Assembly (NCBI GenBank): GCA_028280345.1
Contig: JANQLY010000004.1
Span: 62,001 to 126,000 of the forward strand
DNA from: Pseudomonadales bacterium
GTDB taxonomy: Bacteria > Pseudomonadota > Gammaproteobacteria > Pseudomonadales > UBA7239
DNA: 64,000 nucleotides
Direction of reading: 5' to 3'
Below, one piece after another: positions 1 to 9,127 of the stretch. The first letter of the stretch is position 1; each line of letters starts with the position of its first letter. The translations under genes were made by a program, and so were the position numbers. The notes beneath the pieces are model-generated. The model saw only the letters and a list, made by a program, of their open reading frames with translations, had not been told where the DNA came from and ran no database searches.

Positions 1-85
1 CATTAGCGGCAAAGTGAACCTCGGCGGCCTGCAAAATGGCCTCCTGGGTTTCTTCGGTGCGTTGGGCAGCACGGTTCTTGGTCAC
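1..85 (-). CDS. TetR-family transcriptional regulator (N-terminal fragment, cut by window edge)
   Basis: Reading the minus strand from GTG at 85-83 gives a 28-residue open frame beginning MTKNRAAQRTEETQEAILQA. This is the basic N-terminus and first helix usual in TetR-family HTH repressors. An in-frame stop lies just upstream, so GTG is the only reasonable start. The rest lies outside the window, so the ligand domain is unseen. The gene is divergent from the PafA-like phosphatase gene, and a palindrome sits between them, so autoregulation and control of the neighbour are likely. The family call rests on a short piece of sequence. Confidence 0.6.
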   Translation of the reverse strand, partial: MTKNRAAQRTEETQEAILQAAEVHFAAN

Positions 86-121
86 TTTTTCACCAATATC
101 AACTTACTGACATGCAAGTAG

Positions 122-137
122 CTTACTCGTGAGTAAG
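122..137. promoter_or_regulatory. Palindromic operator candidate for the TetR-type regulator
   Basis: CTTACTC-GT-GAGTAAG is a perfect 7-bp inverted repeat with a 2-bp centre. It lies in the divergent gap between the regulator (start at 85) and the phosphatase gene (start near 221). A related half site (ACTTACTG) occurs at about 102-109. Size and placement fit a TetR operator; binding is inferred. Confidence 0.5.
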
Positions 138-220
138 TTTAAAAGCAAGCAGAAAATCTGACAGCCCTGATAGAGGCCACAGTGCTAGACTTTTCCCATT
201 CGTTTGCCGGGGAGAGCGTT

Positions 221-1885
221 ATGCGATTGGCCAAATTAATAGGGCTGTGGTGCCTGTGCGCTGGATCATTGACCAGTGCTTTTGCAGAAACACCGAAGCT
301 GGTATTACAGATCACTGTCGATGGTCTTCGTGGTGATCTGATAAATCGCTATAAGCAAAACTTCTCGGATGGCGGGTTTCGCTATCTGCTTGATAAGGGG
401 GTGTATTACAGCAATGCCCACTACGGTCATGCTAATACCGAAACCGTTGTCGGGCACAGTACGCTCGCAACCGGAGCGCATCCAGCTGTTCACGGTATGA
501 CAGGCAATGTCTGGTTTGATCACGAAAGTGGCGAGCTTGCTTACAATATTGAAGACCCGGCCGCCCCGTTATTAGCGAGCCGTGAAACAGCGGAAGAAGG
601 TGAACAGATTGATCCGACACAACGACTGGCGCGCACGGACGGACGCTCGCCGCGTGCGTTATTGGTGCCGACGTTTAGCGATATGTTGTCGGTTTACACG
701 GCAGGTGAGGCTAAAGTGTTTGGCGTTTCGGGCAAGGATCGCAGTGCGGTTGTGATGGCGGGGCACACGGGCAAGGCTTTCTGGATGTCGGTCGATAACG
801 GCGACTTTGTTACCAGCTCGTATTACTACGAGCAATATCCGCAGTGGGTAGTGGAGTGGAATGGCATGCGCAAGGCGGCGCAATATAGTGGCAAGCAGTG
901 GCAGTTGTTGCTCGAGCCCTCACAATATTTATTGCATGCTCAGGATGATCGGCCTTACGAAGCGGACCTGCAAGGTTTTGGCCGGGTGTTTCCGCATCGC
1001 TATGCGCCCGCCAATAACAAACTGTTTTATACCCAGGTGTTGGTGAGCCCGGCAAGTGATCAACTGTTGGCGGATTTCGCTAAAACCCTGATAGTCAATG
1101 AACAAATTGGCCAGGATGATGTGCCTGATTATCTGTCGGTGAGTTTTTCAGGTGTTGATGCGGTGAATCATTTCTTTGGCCCTTCAAGTCTTGAAAACGA
1201 GGATGTTGTGCTACAGCTTGATCGTACCCTTGCAGATTTTCTGGATTATGTCGATGAAACTGTTGGCTTAAAAAACACCTTGATTGTTTTAAGTGCCGAT
1301 CATGGTATGGCAGAAATGCCGGAGTATATGACCGAGCTTGGTTATGAAGTGGGCCGCATTAAACCGGAAGAAATCATGTCGATAGCCAACAAAGTTGGTA
1401 GAGAACAATTTGATATAGATAAAGTTGCCAAAGTATTTTTTCGTCCTTATCTCTATATCAATGAAGAGAATATTATTGCAGAGGGGCATTCTATAGCAGA
1501 AGTAGAAGCGGCTATTGCGCAAGGTTTAAAGGCACATGCAGGCATTGCCGAGGCAGTGCCGCGTAACGAGTTGGAAGCTACAGAGCAAACTGATGTTATA
1601 GAAAGAATTCGCAATAACAATCATCCGCAGCGTTCCGGGCATATTTACGTTGTACAGAAACCCTATTGGTTTATGTTTGAGTCGGGGCCGATTGCAACGA
1701 TGCACGGATCACCCTGGACCTACGATACCCATGTACCGGTGATTTTTGTAGGTAAGGGTATAGACGATGAGAATGTGAGTCGCAATGTTGGGATTGTTGA
1801 TGTCGCACCGACACTGTCTGCTTTACTTGGGATATCACCACCGGCAGGAGCACAGGGTGAAGTTTTGACCGAAGTTGTTGATTAG
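221..1885 (+). CDS. Secreted PafA-like alkaline phosphatase / type I phosphodiesterase family protein
   Basis: A predicted exported hydrolase of the alkaline phosphatase superfamily, 554 aa from ATG 221. That start is preceded by GGGGAGAG and gives a clean signal peptide (residues 1-22, ending SAFA). An upstream GTG at 182 would bury the signal. Superfamily metal and nucleophile motifs are visible: TVDG (Asp34), ETVVGH with Thr75 as likely nucleophile, Asn96 in GNVWFD, Lys172/Arg174 in GKDR, then SGVDAVNH, SADHGM and MHGSPW. The Thr nucleophile with Asn and the KxR pair matches the PafA type of phosphate-irrepressible phosphatase, which releases phosphate from monoesters in the periplasm. Substrate preference (mono- versus diester) cannot be fixed from sequence. 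It ends convergently, 6 bp from the spondin-domain gene. Likely controlled by the divergent TetR regulator. Confidence 0.8.
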   Translation: MRLAKLIGLWCLCAGSLTSAFAETPKLVLQITVDGLRGDLINRYKQNFSDGGFRYLLDKGVYYSNAHYGHANTETVVGHSTLATGAHPAVHGMTGNVWFDHESGELAYNIEDPAAPLLASRETAEEGEQIDPTQRLARTDGRSPRALLVPTFSDMLSVYTAGEAKVFGVSGKDRSAVVMAGHTGKAFWMSVDNGDFVTSSYYYEQYPQWVVEWNGMRKAAQYSGKQWQLLLEPSQYLLHAQDDRPYEADLQGFGRVFPHRYAPANNKLFYTQVLVSPASDQLLADFAKTLIVNEQIGQDDVPDYLSVSFSGVDAVNHFFGPSSLENEDVVLQLDRTLADFLDYVDETVGLKNTLIVLSADHGMAEMPEYMTELGYEVGRIKPEEIMSIANKVGREQFDIDKVAKVFFRPYLYINEENIIAEGHSIAEVEAAIAQGLKAHAGIAEAVPRNELEATEQTDVIERIRNNNHPQRSGHIYVVQKPYWFMFESGPIATMHGSPWTYDTHVPVIFVGKGIDDENVSRNVGIVDVAPTLSALLGISPPAGAQGEVLTEVVD

Positions 1886-1891
1886 TGTTTT

Positions 1892-2662
1892 CTATTCCTG
1901 CCTTTCAATAATCGCAACACCGACAGGTACCAGTTCTGAATTGACAACAAAGGGTGTGGTGTTGATGAGGCTGATAACTTCTGCCGGATTGGTATCTGCA
2001 TTCGCTGACTCATAGCTGGCGCCACTGTCGGTGCCAGCATCGTAGGCATAAAGGTTCAAGCGCAAGGAATTTATCCACTCTCCGTTCTGACATAGATTGA
2101 TATCGTGTATGCCAACAAACCAGTCCGGGCTTGGTGCAATCATTGTGGTGAATGAGATAAGCGGGTAATCCGGTGTCACCGTTGCACCAAACGCCCAGCT
2201 GCCAGGGCTGGAAAATCCCTGAAAGGTGCCAATCACATCAATCGCATTGCCGGAGCTGATTTGCTGATTGATCTCGGTGATCAGTGTTGAAGTATTACCG
2301 CTTTCTGCCATGCTTTCTATGCCAGGGGTTGCTAACTGGTCCGGTTGCCACAAGTTGTAGTTAGTGTTGTGCACAGCACCAATTGGTGGTGAGTAATGTG
2401 GGAAATTTGGAAAGTCATCGGGGTGCGTGGCCTGGCTCCAGATCATTTCCAACGTGACATAGTACAGTTGTGACGGAGCATCGCCGGTACAAGGATAATG
2501 TCGTGCGCTACTGTGGTGGCTTAAATTAAACCCCTTGAATGTCGCATCAAGCGTGTGTCCGCTGGATGCAAAGCTACCGAGCAGAGTAGTAAGAAAGGCA
2601 GCACAAAAAATCAGACAATTGCGCTGCCACCTGGATTTTCCAGCAAGCCTTTTAGTCATCAT
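1892..2662 (-). CDS. Secreted spondin_N-domain protein
   Basis: A 256-aa protein with a hydrophobic N-terminal export signal (about residues 12-35) followed by one domain. The series YYVTLEMIWS, HYSPPIGAVHN, GIESMAESG, SFTTMIAPSPDWFVGI, LNLYAYDAGTDSG and NPAEVI is characteristic of the spondin_N domain, a C2-like extracellular fold named from animal F-spondin and found in many marine bacteria. Its bacterial function is unknown; surface adhesion or matrix binding is a guess. The frame opens at a GTG at 2686, but ATG 2662 (or 2659) puts a basic MTKR stretch right before the hydrophobic core and is preferred. No strong Shine-Dalgarno decides it. A long inverted repeat lies about 110 bp upstream. 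Confidence 0.75.
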   Translation of the reverse strand: MMTKRLAGKSRWQRNCLIFCAAFLTTLLGSFASSGHTLDATFKGFNLSHHSSARHYPCTGDAPSQLYYVTLEMIWSQATHPDDFPNFPHYSPPIGAVHNTNYNLWQPDQLATPGIESMAESGNTSTLITEINQQISSGNAIDVIGTFQGFSSPGSWAFGATVTPDYPLISFTTMIAPSPDWFVGIHDINLCQNGEWINSLRLNLYAYDAGTDSGASYESANADTNPAEVISLINTTPFVVNSELVPVGVAIIERQE

Positions 2663-2686
2663 GGTGGAAGTTGGCCCATCAAACAC

Positions 2687-3019
2687 AGAGTATAGATAAG
2701 GTCTGTATTAATAAGTTCCGGTGGGATGTTGCCCAAACTGTTGTTTGTACGTATTCGGACTTACCGATGTGTCAGTGTTACACGCCTGTATACACTGACT
2801 CAGGCAGGAATTAAGTTGTTGATTATCAGGAATTTTTTATCACTTCTTTAAGGCGGATTTACACGGATTATTTGACACTCTGTTAAATTGAAAAGATTTT
2901 ACGATTTGGTCATTTTGTGTAGATAGTTTTCACAATGGGTATTGATGGTCAATTGCACTAACGTGACGTCTGTTGTTCGGGGTTTCGTTTCAAGTGTGCT
3001 TTGAAAAGGAGAAGTTGTA
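2687..3019. other. Intergenic region with an inverted repeat; no gene seen
   Basis: No convincing coding frame. It contains a strong inverted repeat at 2771-2799. A TTGACA (2872-2877) is followed after 17 bp by the poor -10 GATTTT, which could drive the small ORF at 3020, but the match is weak. Confidence 0.5.
2771..2799. repeat. 29-bp inverted repeat upstream of the spondin_N gene
   Basis: GTCAGTGT and ACACTGAC form perfect 8-bp arms, extended inward by TACA/TGTA around a CGCC loop with one unpaired T. It is not followed by a T tract on either strand, so it looks more like an operator or leader hairpin than a terminator. Confidence 0.5.
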
Positions 3020-3112
3020 ATGAACGATATGGTTTATATGAAGTACCTGCCATTGATTATTCAGGTGCTTGTCGGAGTTTTATTAGGCGTTGCCTGGTAC
3101 CTCTACTTCTAA
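3020..3112 (+). CDS. 30-residue single-span membrane peptide
   Basis: ATG 3020 is preceded by an excellent Shine-Dalgarno (AAAGGAGAAG at about 3004-3014), 6-7 nt before the start. The product begins MNDMVYMKYLPLIIQV and continues with a hydrophobic stretch ending WYLYF: a single predicted transmembrane helix of about 20 residues with a short polar N-terminus. Below usual annotation size limits. It stands alone upstream of fhs, 186 bp away. I do not recognise the family. The strong ribosome site and clean membrane profile support translation; function is unknown. Confidence 0.6.
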   Translation: MNDMVYMKYLPLIIQVLVGVLLGVAWYLYF

Positions 3113-3298
3113 ATTCTGAGAGACTATCTGCTGGAGAATTTCCAGCGCGTAAGAGTAAATCTTTCCAGCTCTTTTTCAGAGCATTTATCCTTTTTTAATA
3201 GCGGTTATAAGCAAATGCTTTGTGCATTTGTGGTGTTGCTATTAGCGGGCTTTAGTGGGAGTATGCGCGCCGTTCATAGAGTTTTTCAGGAGTAGCGC

Positions 3299-4999
3299 AT
3301 GGCTATTAAAGGTAATAAAACGGTAGGCAGTGATATCGAAATCGCACAGGCGGCGCAGATGCGCCCGATCGGTGAAATTGCTGCCAAAATCAACCTCACG
3401 GAAGATGAGTATGATTTTCACGGTCGCTATATCGGCAAGATTAGCCGTGAAAAATGCCAGGCGTTAATGAGTGATGACAGTAAGCCAAATGGCAAATTGA
3501 TTCTTGTCACTGCCATGAGCCCGACACCGGCTGGTGAGGGTAAAACCACAACGTCAGTCGGTCTGGCTGATGCACTGAACCGTATCGGCAAGGACACACT
3601 GCTATGCTTGCGCGAGCCGTCCCTTGGTCCGTGTTTTGGCATGAAGGGTGGTGCTGCTGGTGGGGGTTATGCCCAGGTATTGCCAATGGAAGAAATCAAT
3701 CTGCATTTCACTGGTGATTTCCATGCGATTGGCCTTGCGAACAATTTGTTGTCTGCTGCAATCGATAATCACCTGCACCAGGGTAATAGCCTTAACATTG
3801 ATCCGCGCCGTATCAGTTGGACACGGGTTGTGGATATGAACGACCGTGCACTGCGCAATATCGTTGTGGGTATGGGAGGCGTTGGCAACTCGATTCCTCA
3901 CGAAGGTGGTTTCCAGATTACGGTGGCTTCTGAAATTATGGCCTGCTTCTGTTTGGCGACTGATCTCGGTGATTTGAAACGCCGTCTGGGTAGTATTGTG
4001 ATTGGCGAAACCTATGATCGTCAGGAAGTTTATGCCCGGGACCTTAAGGTAGATGGTGCGATGGCAGCACTGCTCAAGGATGCGATTCGACCGAATCTGG
4101 TACAAACCATTGAAGGCACGCCGACATTTGTGCACGGTGGGCCGTTTGCAAACATTGCCCATGGTGCAAATTCGATTATTGCTACGAAAACAGCGCTGAA
4201 GATGTCTGACTATGTGGTCACCGAAGCGGGTTTTGGTTCAGACCTTGGTGCTGAAAAGTTTATGAATATTGTTTGTCGCAAAGCGGGCTTTCAACCGGAT
4301 GCCGTAGTGATTGTGGCAACTGTGCGTTCCCTGAAAATGAATGGTGGTATGGCAAAAACAGAATTGACGCAGGAGAACTTTGAGGCGCTTGATAAAGGCC
4401 TTTCCAATCTCAAACGTCATATTGAAAACATTCGTAACTTTGGTTTACCGGTGGTTGTTGCACTGAACCAGTTTCCCGCCGATACGGAAGCGGAAATTGC
4501 TGCAGTGATTGAGAAGTGTGCTCACCTTGGTGTGGATGTAATTGAAAGTAATGTCTGGGCAGAAGGTGGTGCCGGAGGAGAGGAACTGGCCAACGCTGTG
4601 GTCAAGATTGCAGAAGATGTAACATCAGATTTTCACTACCTCTACGATGATGATTTGCCGTTATGGCAGAAGGTAGAAACGATTGCGCAAAACGTTTATG
4701 GCGCAACCGAGGTGGAAGCCGATAAAAAAACACGACAAAAATTTAAAGAGCTTCAGGAAAATTATGGCCACTTGCCTGTGTGTATGGCAAAGACCCAGTA
4801 TTCGTTCTCTTCCGACCCGAATTTACTCGGTGCTCCGAAACACTTTAATTTACAGGTACGTGATGTACGCCTCGCAGCTGGTGCGGAGTTTGTTATCGTC
4901 TATTGTGGCGATATCATGACGTTGCCGGGTTTGCCAAAAGTACCGGCAGCAGAGAATATTGATGTGGATGAGAATGGTAAAATAACCGGTCTGTTTTAA
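3299..4999 (+). CDS. fhs: Formate--tetrahydrofolate ligase
   Basis: ATP-dependent ligation of formate to tetrahydrofolate, giving 10-formyl-THF for purine synthesis and initiator-tRNA formylation. At 566 aa it has the usual family length. The P-loop [10 protein letters not shown] lies near residue 80. [11 protein letters not shown] and FTGDFHAI follow, all diagnostic of FTHFS. The start ATG 3299 has AGGAG 8 nt upstream. It sits before miaA in the same direction with a 58-bp gap and no obvious terminator, so read-through into miaA is possible. In many gammaproteobacteria mutL holds this place before miaA, so the arrangement is slightly unusual. Confidence 0.97.
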   Translation: MAIKGNKTVGSDIEIAQAAQMRPIGEIAAKINLTEDEYDFHGRYIGKISREKCQALMSDDSKPNGKLILVTAMSPTPAGEGKTTTSVGLADALNRIGKDTLLCLREPSLGPCFGMKGGAAGGGYAQVLPMEEINLHFTGDFHAIGLANNLLSAAIDNHLHQGNSLNIDPRRISWTRVVDMNDRALRNIVVGMGGVGNSIPHEGGFQITVASEIMACFCLATDLGDLKRRLGSIVIGETYDRQEVYARDLKVDGAMAALLKDAIRPNLVQTIEGTPTFVHGGPFANIAHGANSIIATKTALKMSDYVVTEAGFGSDLGAEKFMNIVCRKAGFQPDAVVIVATVRSLKMNGGMAKTELTQENFEALDKGLSNLKRHIENIRNFGLPVVVALNQFPADTEAEIAAVIEKCAHLGVDVIESNVWAEGGAGGEELANAVVKIAEDVTSDFHYLYDDDLPLWQKVETIAQNVYGATEVEADKKTRQKFKELQENYGHLPVCMAKTQYSFSSDPNLLGAPKHFNLQVRDVRLAAGAEFVIVYCGDIMTLPGLPKVPAAENIDVDENGKITGLF

Positions 5000-5057
5000 G
5001 GCGGTACATTACTTGGTTGTGTTCTCCATCATTTAAATTTTTCCGGGAGAATAGTGA

Positions 5058-6026
5058 ATGGCAGTAAGCGTTGGAAACCAATTGCCGCCCGCTATTTTCC
5101 TGATGGGTCCCACCGCTTCGGGCAAGACTGATCTTGCCGTGGCGATGGCTGAGCAGCTGCCTTGTGACATTATTAGTGTCGACTCCTCGCTTGTATATCG
5201 TGGCATGGATATTGGCAGTGCCAAGCCCGATGCTGCGACCTTGGCAAAAGCCCCCCACCGACTGATTGATATTCGCAATCCCGATGAGCCCTATTCGGTG
5301 GCTGATTTCCGTGCGGATGCGCTGCGTGAAATGGCAGACATTACCGCGCAGGGGCGTATTCCCTTGTTGGTTGGTGGGACGATGCTTTATTTCAAGGCCC
5401 TGCTGGAGGGCCTGGCGGACTTGCCCCAGGCCGATGCGCAGATTCGGGCTGATATTGAAGCGGAAGCCGAAGTCAAAGGCTGGCCGGCTATGCACCGCGA
5501 ACTCGCCACGGTGGATCCAAAGAGTGCAGATCGGATACACCCGAATCACTCGCAGCGCATTGGCCGGGCTCTCGAGGTTTACCGTATCAGCGGACAGACT
5601 ATGACCAGCCTGCGTGAGTTACAGGCGGAAGATCCGCTGCCGTATCGGCCAGTGCAATTTGCCTTGATTCCTGAAAGCCGCAGCTGGTTGCACGAGCGCA
5701 TCGCGCTGCGCTTTGAAAAGATGATGGCCGAGGACTTTTTGGTGGAAGTGGAAGGTCTTTTTCGTACCAGTGGAATACATAAGGATTTACCTGCACTTCG
5801 GGCCGTAGGTTACCGTCAGGCTTGGGATTATCTAGGTGGAAATATCACTCGTGAAGAAATGATTGAGCGTGCTATTATCGCAACTCGTCAGCTAAGTAAG
5901 CGCCAGTTAACCTGGTTGCGTAGCTGGCCTGATCTGTACCGGCTGCCAATAGGTGACCATACGGATATCAGGGCTTTATATTCAGAGGTACTGAAAGTTC
6001 TCAGGGAGCTTGAAATTTCCGGGTAG
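5058..6026 (+). CDS. miaA: tRNA dimethylallyltransferase
   Basis: Transfers a dimethylallyl group to N6 of adenosine 37 in tRNAs that read UNN codons. The 322-aa protein has the N-terminal P-loop [11 protein letters not shown] (about residue 12), the [16 protein letters not shown] motif, the AHRLIDI-like PHRLIDI motif, GGTMLY for the prenyl donor site, and [12 protein letters not shown] near the C-terminus. ATG 5058 follows GGGAGA. The order miaA-hfq-hflX-hflK-hflC is the classic gammaproteobacterial one. A compact hairpin with a T run follows the gene. Confidence 0.97.
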   Translation: MAVSVGNQLPPAIFLMGPTASGKTDLAVAMAEQLPCDIISVDSSLVYRGMDIGSAKPDAATLAKAPHRLIDIRNPDEPYSVADFRADALREMADITAQGRIPLLVGGTMLYFKALLEGLADLPQADAQIRADIEAEAEVKGWPAMHRELATVDPKSADRIHPNHSQRIGRALEVYRISGQTMTSLRELQAEDPLPYRPVQFALIPESRSWLHERIALRFEKMMAEDFLVEVEGLFRTSGIHKDLPALRAVGYRQAWDYLGGNITREEMIERAIIATRQLSKRQLTWLRSWPDLYRLPIGDHTDIRALYSEVLKVLRELEISG

Positions 6027-6046
6027 TGCCCTTAATTAGTTGTTGT

Positions 6047-6065
6047 GTCCCACTTGGGACTTTTT
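6047..6065 (+). terminator. Short Rho-independent terminator between miaA and hfq
   Basis: GTCCC-ACTT-GGGAC followed directly by TTTTT. The short but GC-rich 5-bp stem suggests partial termination, with hfq having its own start. A possible promoter follows (TTGCAG 6101, TATTTT 6123, 16-bp spacer), weak in consensus. Confidence 0.55.
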
Positions 6066-6149
6066 ACTAGTGGTTGTGCCAGAGCTTCGATTACAAATTT
6101 TTGCAGCCTGACATTTTTTATTTATTTTTTACTTGCTAAGGAGACTGTT

Positions 6150-6491
6150 ATGTCAAGAGGGCATTCGCTACAAGACCCTTACTTGAATACATTACGAAAA
6201 GAACGCGTTCCCGTTTCTATTTATTTGGTTAATGGTATTAAGTTACAGGGTCAGATCGATTCCTTCGATCAATTCGTGGTACTGCTGAAAAACACCGTGA
6301 GTCAGATGGTGTACAAGCATGCCATTTCCACTGTTGTACCTGCACGTCCGGTGCGCCTGCCGATGTCTCAACAGGGCGGCGGCCAAGGTGGTCACCAGCA
6401 ACAAGGTGGTGGCGGCCAGGGTGGCGGCGGTCATGGTGGCCAGCAAGGCGGCCATGATTACGATGATGGAGGCTACAACAACGATTACTAA
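6150..6491 (+). CDS. hfq: RNA chaperone Hfq
   Basis: Hexameric Sm-like RNA chaperone that pairs small RNAs with mRNAs. ATG 6150 follows AAGGAGA and gives the canonical start [19 protein letters not shown]. Sm1 and Sm2 motifs are present ([22 protein letters not shown]) within residues 8-66. The 113-aa length includes a C-terminal tail of about 40 residues made almost wholly of Gly, Gln and His and ending in acidic Asp/Tyr residues, a low-complexity region expected to be disordered; acidic tips of this kind are known to modulate RNA release. The upstream in-frame extension to 6045 has no support. hflX follows after a long hairpin. Confidence 0.97.
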   Translation: MSRGHSLQDPYLNTLRKERVPVSIYLVNGIKLQGQIDSFDQFVVLLKNTVSQMVYKHAISTVVPARPVRLPMSQQGGGQGGHQQQGGGGQGGGGHGGQQGGHDYDDGGYNNDY

Positions 6492-6495
6492 TCTT

Positions 6496-6536
6496 CGTAC
6501 TGTATTCCCCGTCGTCAATTGATGATGGGGAGTACG
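6496..6536 (+). other. Long hairpin in the hfq-hflX gap
   Basis: CCCCGTCGTC and GATGATGGGG pair over 10 bp (two G-T) around an AATT loop. CGTACT/AGTACG forms an outer 6-bp stem with a 5-nt bulge on one side. It has no T run, so it does not look like a terminator. It ends right before the GGAG ribosome site of hflX (6537-6540) and could be an mRNA-processing or translation-control structure. Confidence 0.5.
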
Positions 6537-6546
6537 GGAGATAGTT

Positions 6547-7974
6547 TTGTTTTTTGAGCGCCCCGATTCCGGTGAACTGGCCGTGCTGGTTCATCTGGAT
6601 ATTGCTACAACAGGTTCGGAGCAAGCATCCGGACCTTCCGACCCAAAGGAATTTGAAGAGCTGGTGCTATCTGCCGGAGGAGATCCTGTTGCCTTTATTA
6701 CCGGTCAGCGGCAGTCACCACAGCCACGCTACTTTGTTGGTACAGGCAAACTTGAGGAGATTCACGAGGCAATCAAAGCCAGTGGCGCCGAGCTTGCCAT
6801 TTTCAATCATGCGCTTTCACCGAGCCAGGAGCGCAATCTTGAGAAATACCTGTGTTGCCGTGTACTGGATCGCACCGGTTTGATCCTCGATATCTTTGCC
6901 CAGCGCGCCCGCACCCACGAGGGTAAATTGCAGGTGGAGTTAGCTCAGCTGCGGCATATGACCACGCGACTGGTGCGCGGCTGGACTCACCTGGAAAGGC
7001 AGAAAGGTGGAATTGGCCTGCGCGGCCCAGGGGAAACCCAGCTTGAGACTGACCGCAGGCTTTTGCGCGGTCGCATTAAATCGATTGAAAAACGACTCGA
7101 TAAGGTGCGCAAGCAGCGCGAGCAGGGCCGGCGCTCACGACAGCGCAATGAATTGCCGACAGTGGCGCTTGTAGGTTATACCAATGCAGGCAAGTCCACG
7201 TTGTTTAACAGCCTGACGGAAGCAGCGGTTTATGCTAAAGACCAGTTGTTTGCGACACTGGATCCAACCATGCGGCGTATTGAATTACCCGGAGCGGGTG
7301 GTGCCATTTTGGCAGATACAGTGGGCTTTATCAGTCATTTACCGCACCAGCTCGTACAGGCTTTTCGTGCCACGCTTGAAGAAGTCGCCAATGCAGATCT
7401 GCTACTGCATGTGGCTGATGCGGCAAGTGAGGCCCGCGATGAGCAACATGAACAAGTGCTCGACGTGCTTGCGGAAATTGGTGCGGAACAGCTACCGGTA
7501 CTCGAAGTGATGAACAAGATTGATTTGCTCGACGATAGCCCTGCACGAATTGATCGGGATGCAGAGGGAAAGCCGAAGCGAGTCTGGTTGTCGGCACAAG
7601 CAAATAACGGTATCGATGAACTGCTGGAAGCGCTGACGGATCTGCTCGGCGAGAACCTTGAAGAGAATACATTGATGCTAGGGGCTAACCACTACCGGTT
7701 GCGCGCCAGGCTCTATGAGCAGGATGTTGTGCTATCGGAGCAGCTCCTGGATGATGGAGGTATGCAGCTACAGGTGCGTATGCCCCGAAGGGACCTGCTT
7801 GCGCTATTGCAGCAGGAAAAACTGGATTTTGACGAGGTTGTTCAATCCGGGGGCGAAAAACACAGTGCCGCTGACGATGCGGCTTTGCTAGAATTCGCGT
7901 CTGCCGGGTCGCAAACCCGGGTGACGCCTGAATCAACATCACCAACGCGGAGAAAATCTTATGGCCTGGAATGA
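6547..7974 (+). CDS. hflX: Ribosome-associated GTPase HflX
   Basis: GTPase that splits or rescues stalled 70S ribosomes, notably under heat stress. The 475-aa product has the HflX N-terminal domain (from FFERPDSGE), a glycine-rich GIGLRGPGETQ linker near residue 160, and a G domain with GYTNAGKST (G1), DTVGF (G3) and NKID (G4). The start is TTG 6547 with GGAG 6 nt upstream; the MFFER beginning matches family members, so this rare start is preferred. The 3' end overlaps hflK by 14 nt, which implies translational coupling. Confidence 0.95.
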   Translation: MFFERPDSGELAVLVHLDIATTGSEQASGPSDPKEFEELVLSAGGDPVAFITGQRQSPQPRYFVGTGKLEEIHEAIKASGAELAIFNHALSPSQERNLEKYLCCRVLDRTGLILDIFAQRARTHEGKLQVELAQLRHMTTRLVRGWTHLERQKGGIGLRGPGETQLETDRRLLRGRIKSIEKRLDKVRKQREQGRRSRQRNELPTVALVGYTNAGKSTLFNSLTEAAVYAKDQLFATLDPTMRRIELPGAGGAILADTVGFISHLPHQLVQAFRATLEEVANADLLLHVADAASEARDEQHEQVLDVLAEIGAEQLPVLEVMNKIDLLDDSPARIDRDAEGKPKRVWLSAQANNGIDELLEALTDLLGENLEENTLMLGANHYRLRARLYEQDVVLSEQLLDDGGMQLQVRMPRRDLLALLQQEKLDFDEVVQSGGEKHSAADDAALLEFASAGSQTRVTPESTSPTRRKSYGLE

Positions 7975-9127
7975 ACCGGGTGGCAATAACAACAACCAGC
8001 AGGACCCCTGGGGGGGTGGCAACCGCAATGACGGGCCACCGGACCTTGATGAAGCGCTGAAAAAGTTTCAGGAAAAGCTCAACGGCATTTTTGGTGGCGG
8101 TGGGTCTTCCTCTGGTGGAGGTCAGCGGAGCGGTGGCTTCGGCTTGATTGGTGTGATTTTGGCAGTATTTGCACTGCTGTATCTTGCTATGGGTATTTAT
8201 CAGCTTGACCAACAGGAAAGGGCGGTGGTGTTGCGCTTTGGCAAGTTCCATTCTGTGGAAACTGCGGGCCTGCACTGGAACTGGCCGATCATTGATCGTG
8301 TTTATGTTGAAAACGTTACCGCAACACGCCTGCATACAGTGCGCGGAGAGATGCTGACCGAAGACGAAAATATCGTCGAGGTTAACCTCTCGGTGCAATA
8401 CAACATTTCGGATTTGAAAAATTTCCTCTTGGAAATCAGAAGTCCTGAACAGTCTCTCAAGGAATCGACGGATAGTGCATTACGTCACGTTGTCGGCGGT
8501 TCGAAAATGGATGATGTGTTAACTGTGGGTCGTGAGCAGATTGCTCAGGAAGTCAAACAGCGCTTGACGGAATATCTGAATGACTACAAAACCGGTATTC
8601 AGGTATTAACAGTCAACGTTGAGAAAACCCAGCCGCCAGCAGAAGTGCAAGCGGCGTTTGATGACGTTATCAAGGCGCGAGAAGATGAGCAGCGTGTACA
8701 AAACCTTGCTCAAGCCTATGCCAACCAGGTGGTTCCTGAAGCGCGCGGTAAAGCTAAACGTATACTGCAGGAAGCGCAAGCTTATCGCGATGAAGTGATA
8801 GCGCGATCCGAAGGTGAGGCAGTTCGCTTTGAAAAACTGCTGGCAGAATACGAGAAAGCGCGAGAGGTAACCCGCGAGCGTCTTTATCTTGATACGGTAC
8901 AGCAAGTCATGCAAAACAGCACCAAGGTCATGATTGATGTCGAAGGTGGCAACAACCTGATGTATTTGCCACTGGATCAACTAACACGTAATGCAGTGAT
9001 GAGTGGTGGAGGAGATGGTGCTGCCCTTCAAGGTCTGACCCGGGATGAGCTGGATCAGATTAAACAATTGCTTGAACAGCTCAAACGAGAGCGCCCCGTT
9101 TCATCACGTCGCAGGGAGGAACGCTAA
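7961..9127 (+). CDS. hflK: FtsH modulator HflK (SPFH/band 7)
   Basis: Membrane-anchored SPFH protein that with HflC forms the cage around the FtsH protease and regulates its access to substrates. 388 aa: N-terminal Gly/Asn-rich cytoplasmic segment (MAWNEPGGNNNN...), one transmembrane helix around residues 60-78 (FGLIGVILAVFALLYLAMG), then the band 7 domain (VLRFGKF, SVQYNI) and a long charged coiled-coil region (about 210-310). ATG 7961 has GGAG upstream inside hflX. The stop overlaps the hflC start by one base (TAATG). Confidence 0.96.
   Translation: MAWNEPGGNNNNQQDPWGGGNRNDGPPDLDEALKKFQEKLNGIFGGGGSSSGGGQRSGGFGLIGVILAVFALLYLAMGIYQLDQQERAVVLRFGKFHSVETAGLHWNWPIIDRVYVENVTATRLHTVRGEMLTEDENIVEVNLSVQYNISDLKNFLLEIRSPEQSLKESTDSALRHVVGGSKMDDVLTVGREQIAQEVKQRLTEYLNDYKTGIQVLTVNVEKTQPPAEVQAAFDDVIKAREDEQRVQNLAQAYANQVVPEARGKAKRILQEAQAYRDEVIARSEGEAVRFEKLLAEYEKAREVTRERLYLDTVQQVMQNSTKVMIDVEGGNNLMYLPLDQLTRNAVMSGGGDGAALQGLTRDELDQIKQLLEQLKRERPVSSRRREER

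Noticed and set aside
182..220. GTG 182 as start of the PafA-like gene
   Set aside because: Would add 13 residues before a typical signal peptide; ATG 221 has a good ribosome site.
3602..4162. 186-codon minus-strand frame within fhs
   Set aside because: Entirely antisense to a well-supported housekeeping gene and without recognisable motifs.
4914..5549. 211-codon minus-strand frame over the fhs-miaA junction
   Set aside because: Overlaps the conserved miaA P-loop region on the opposite strand; no ribosome site or domain.
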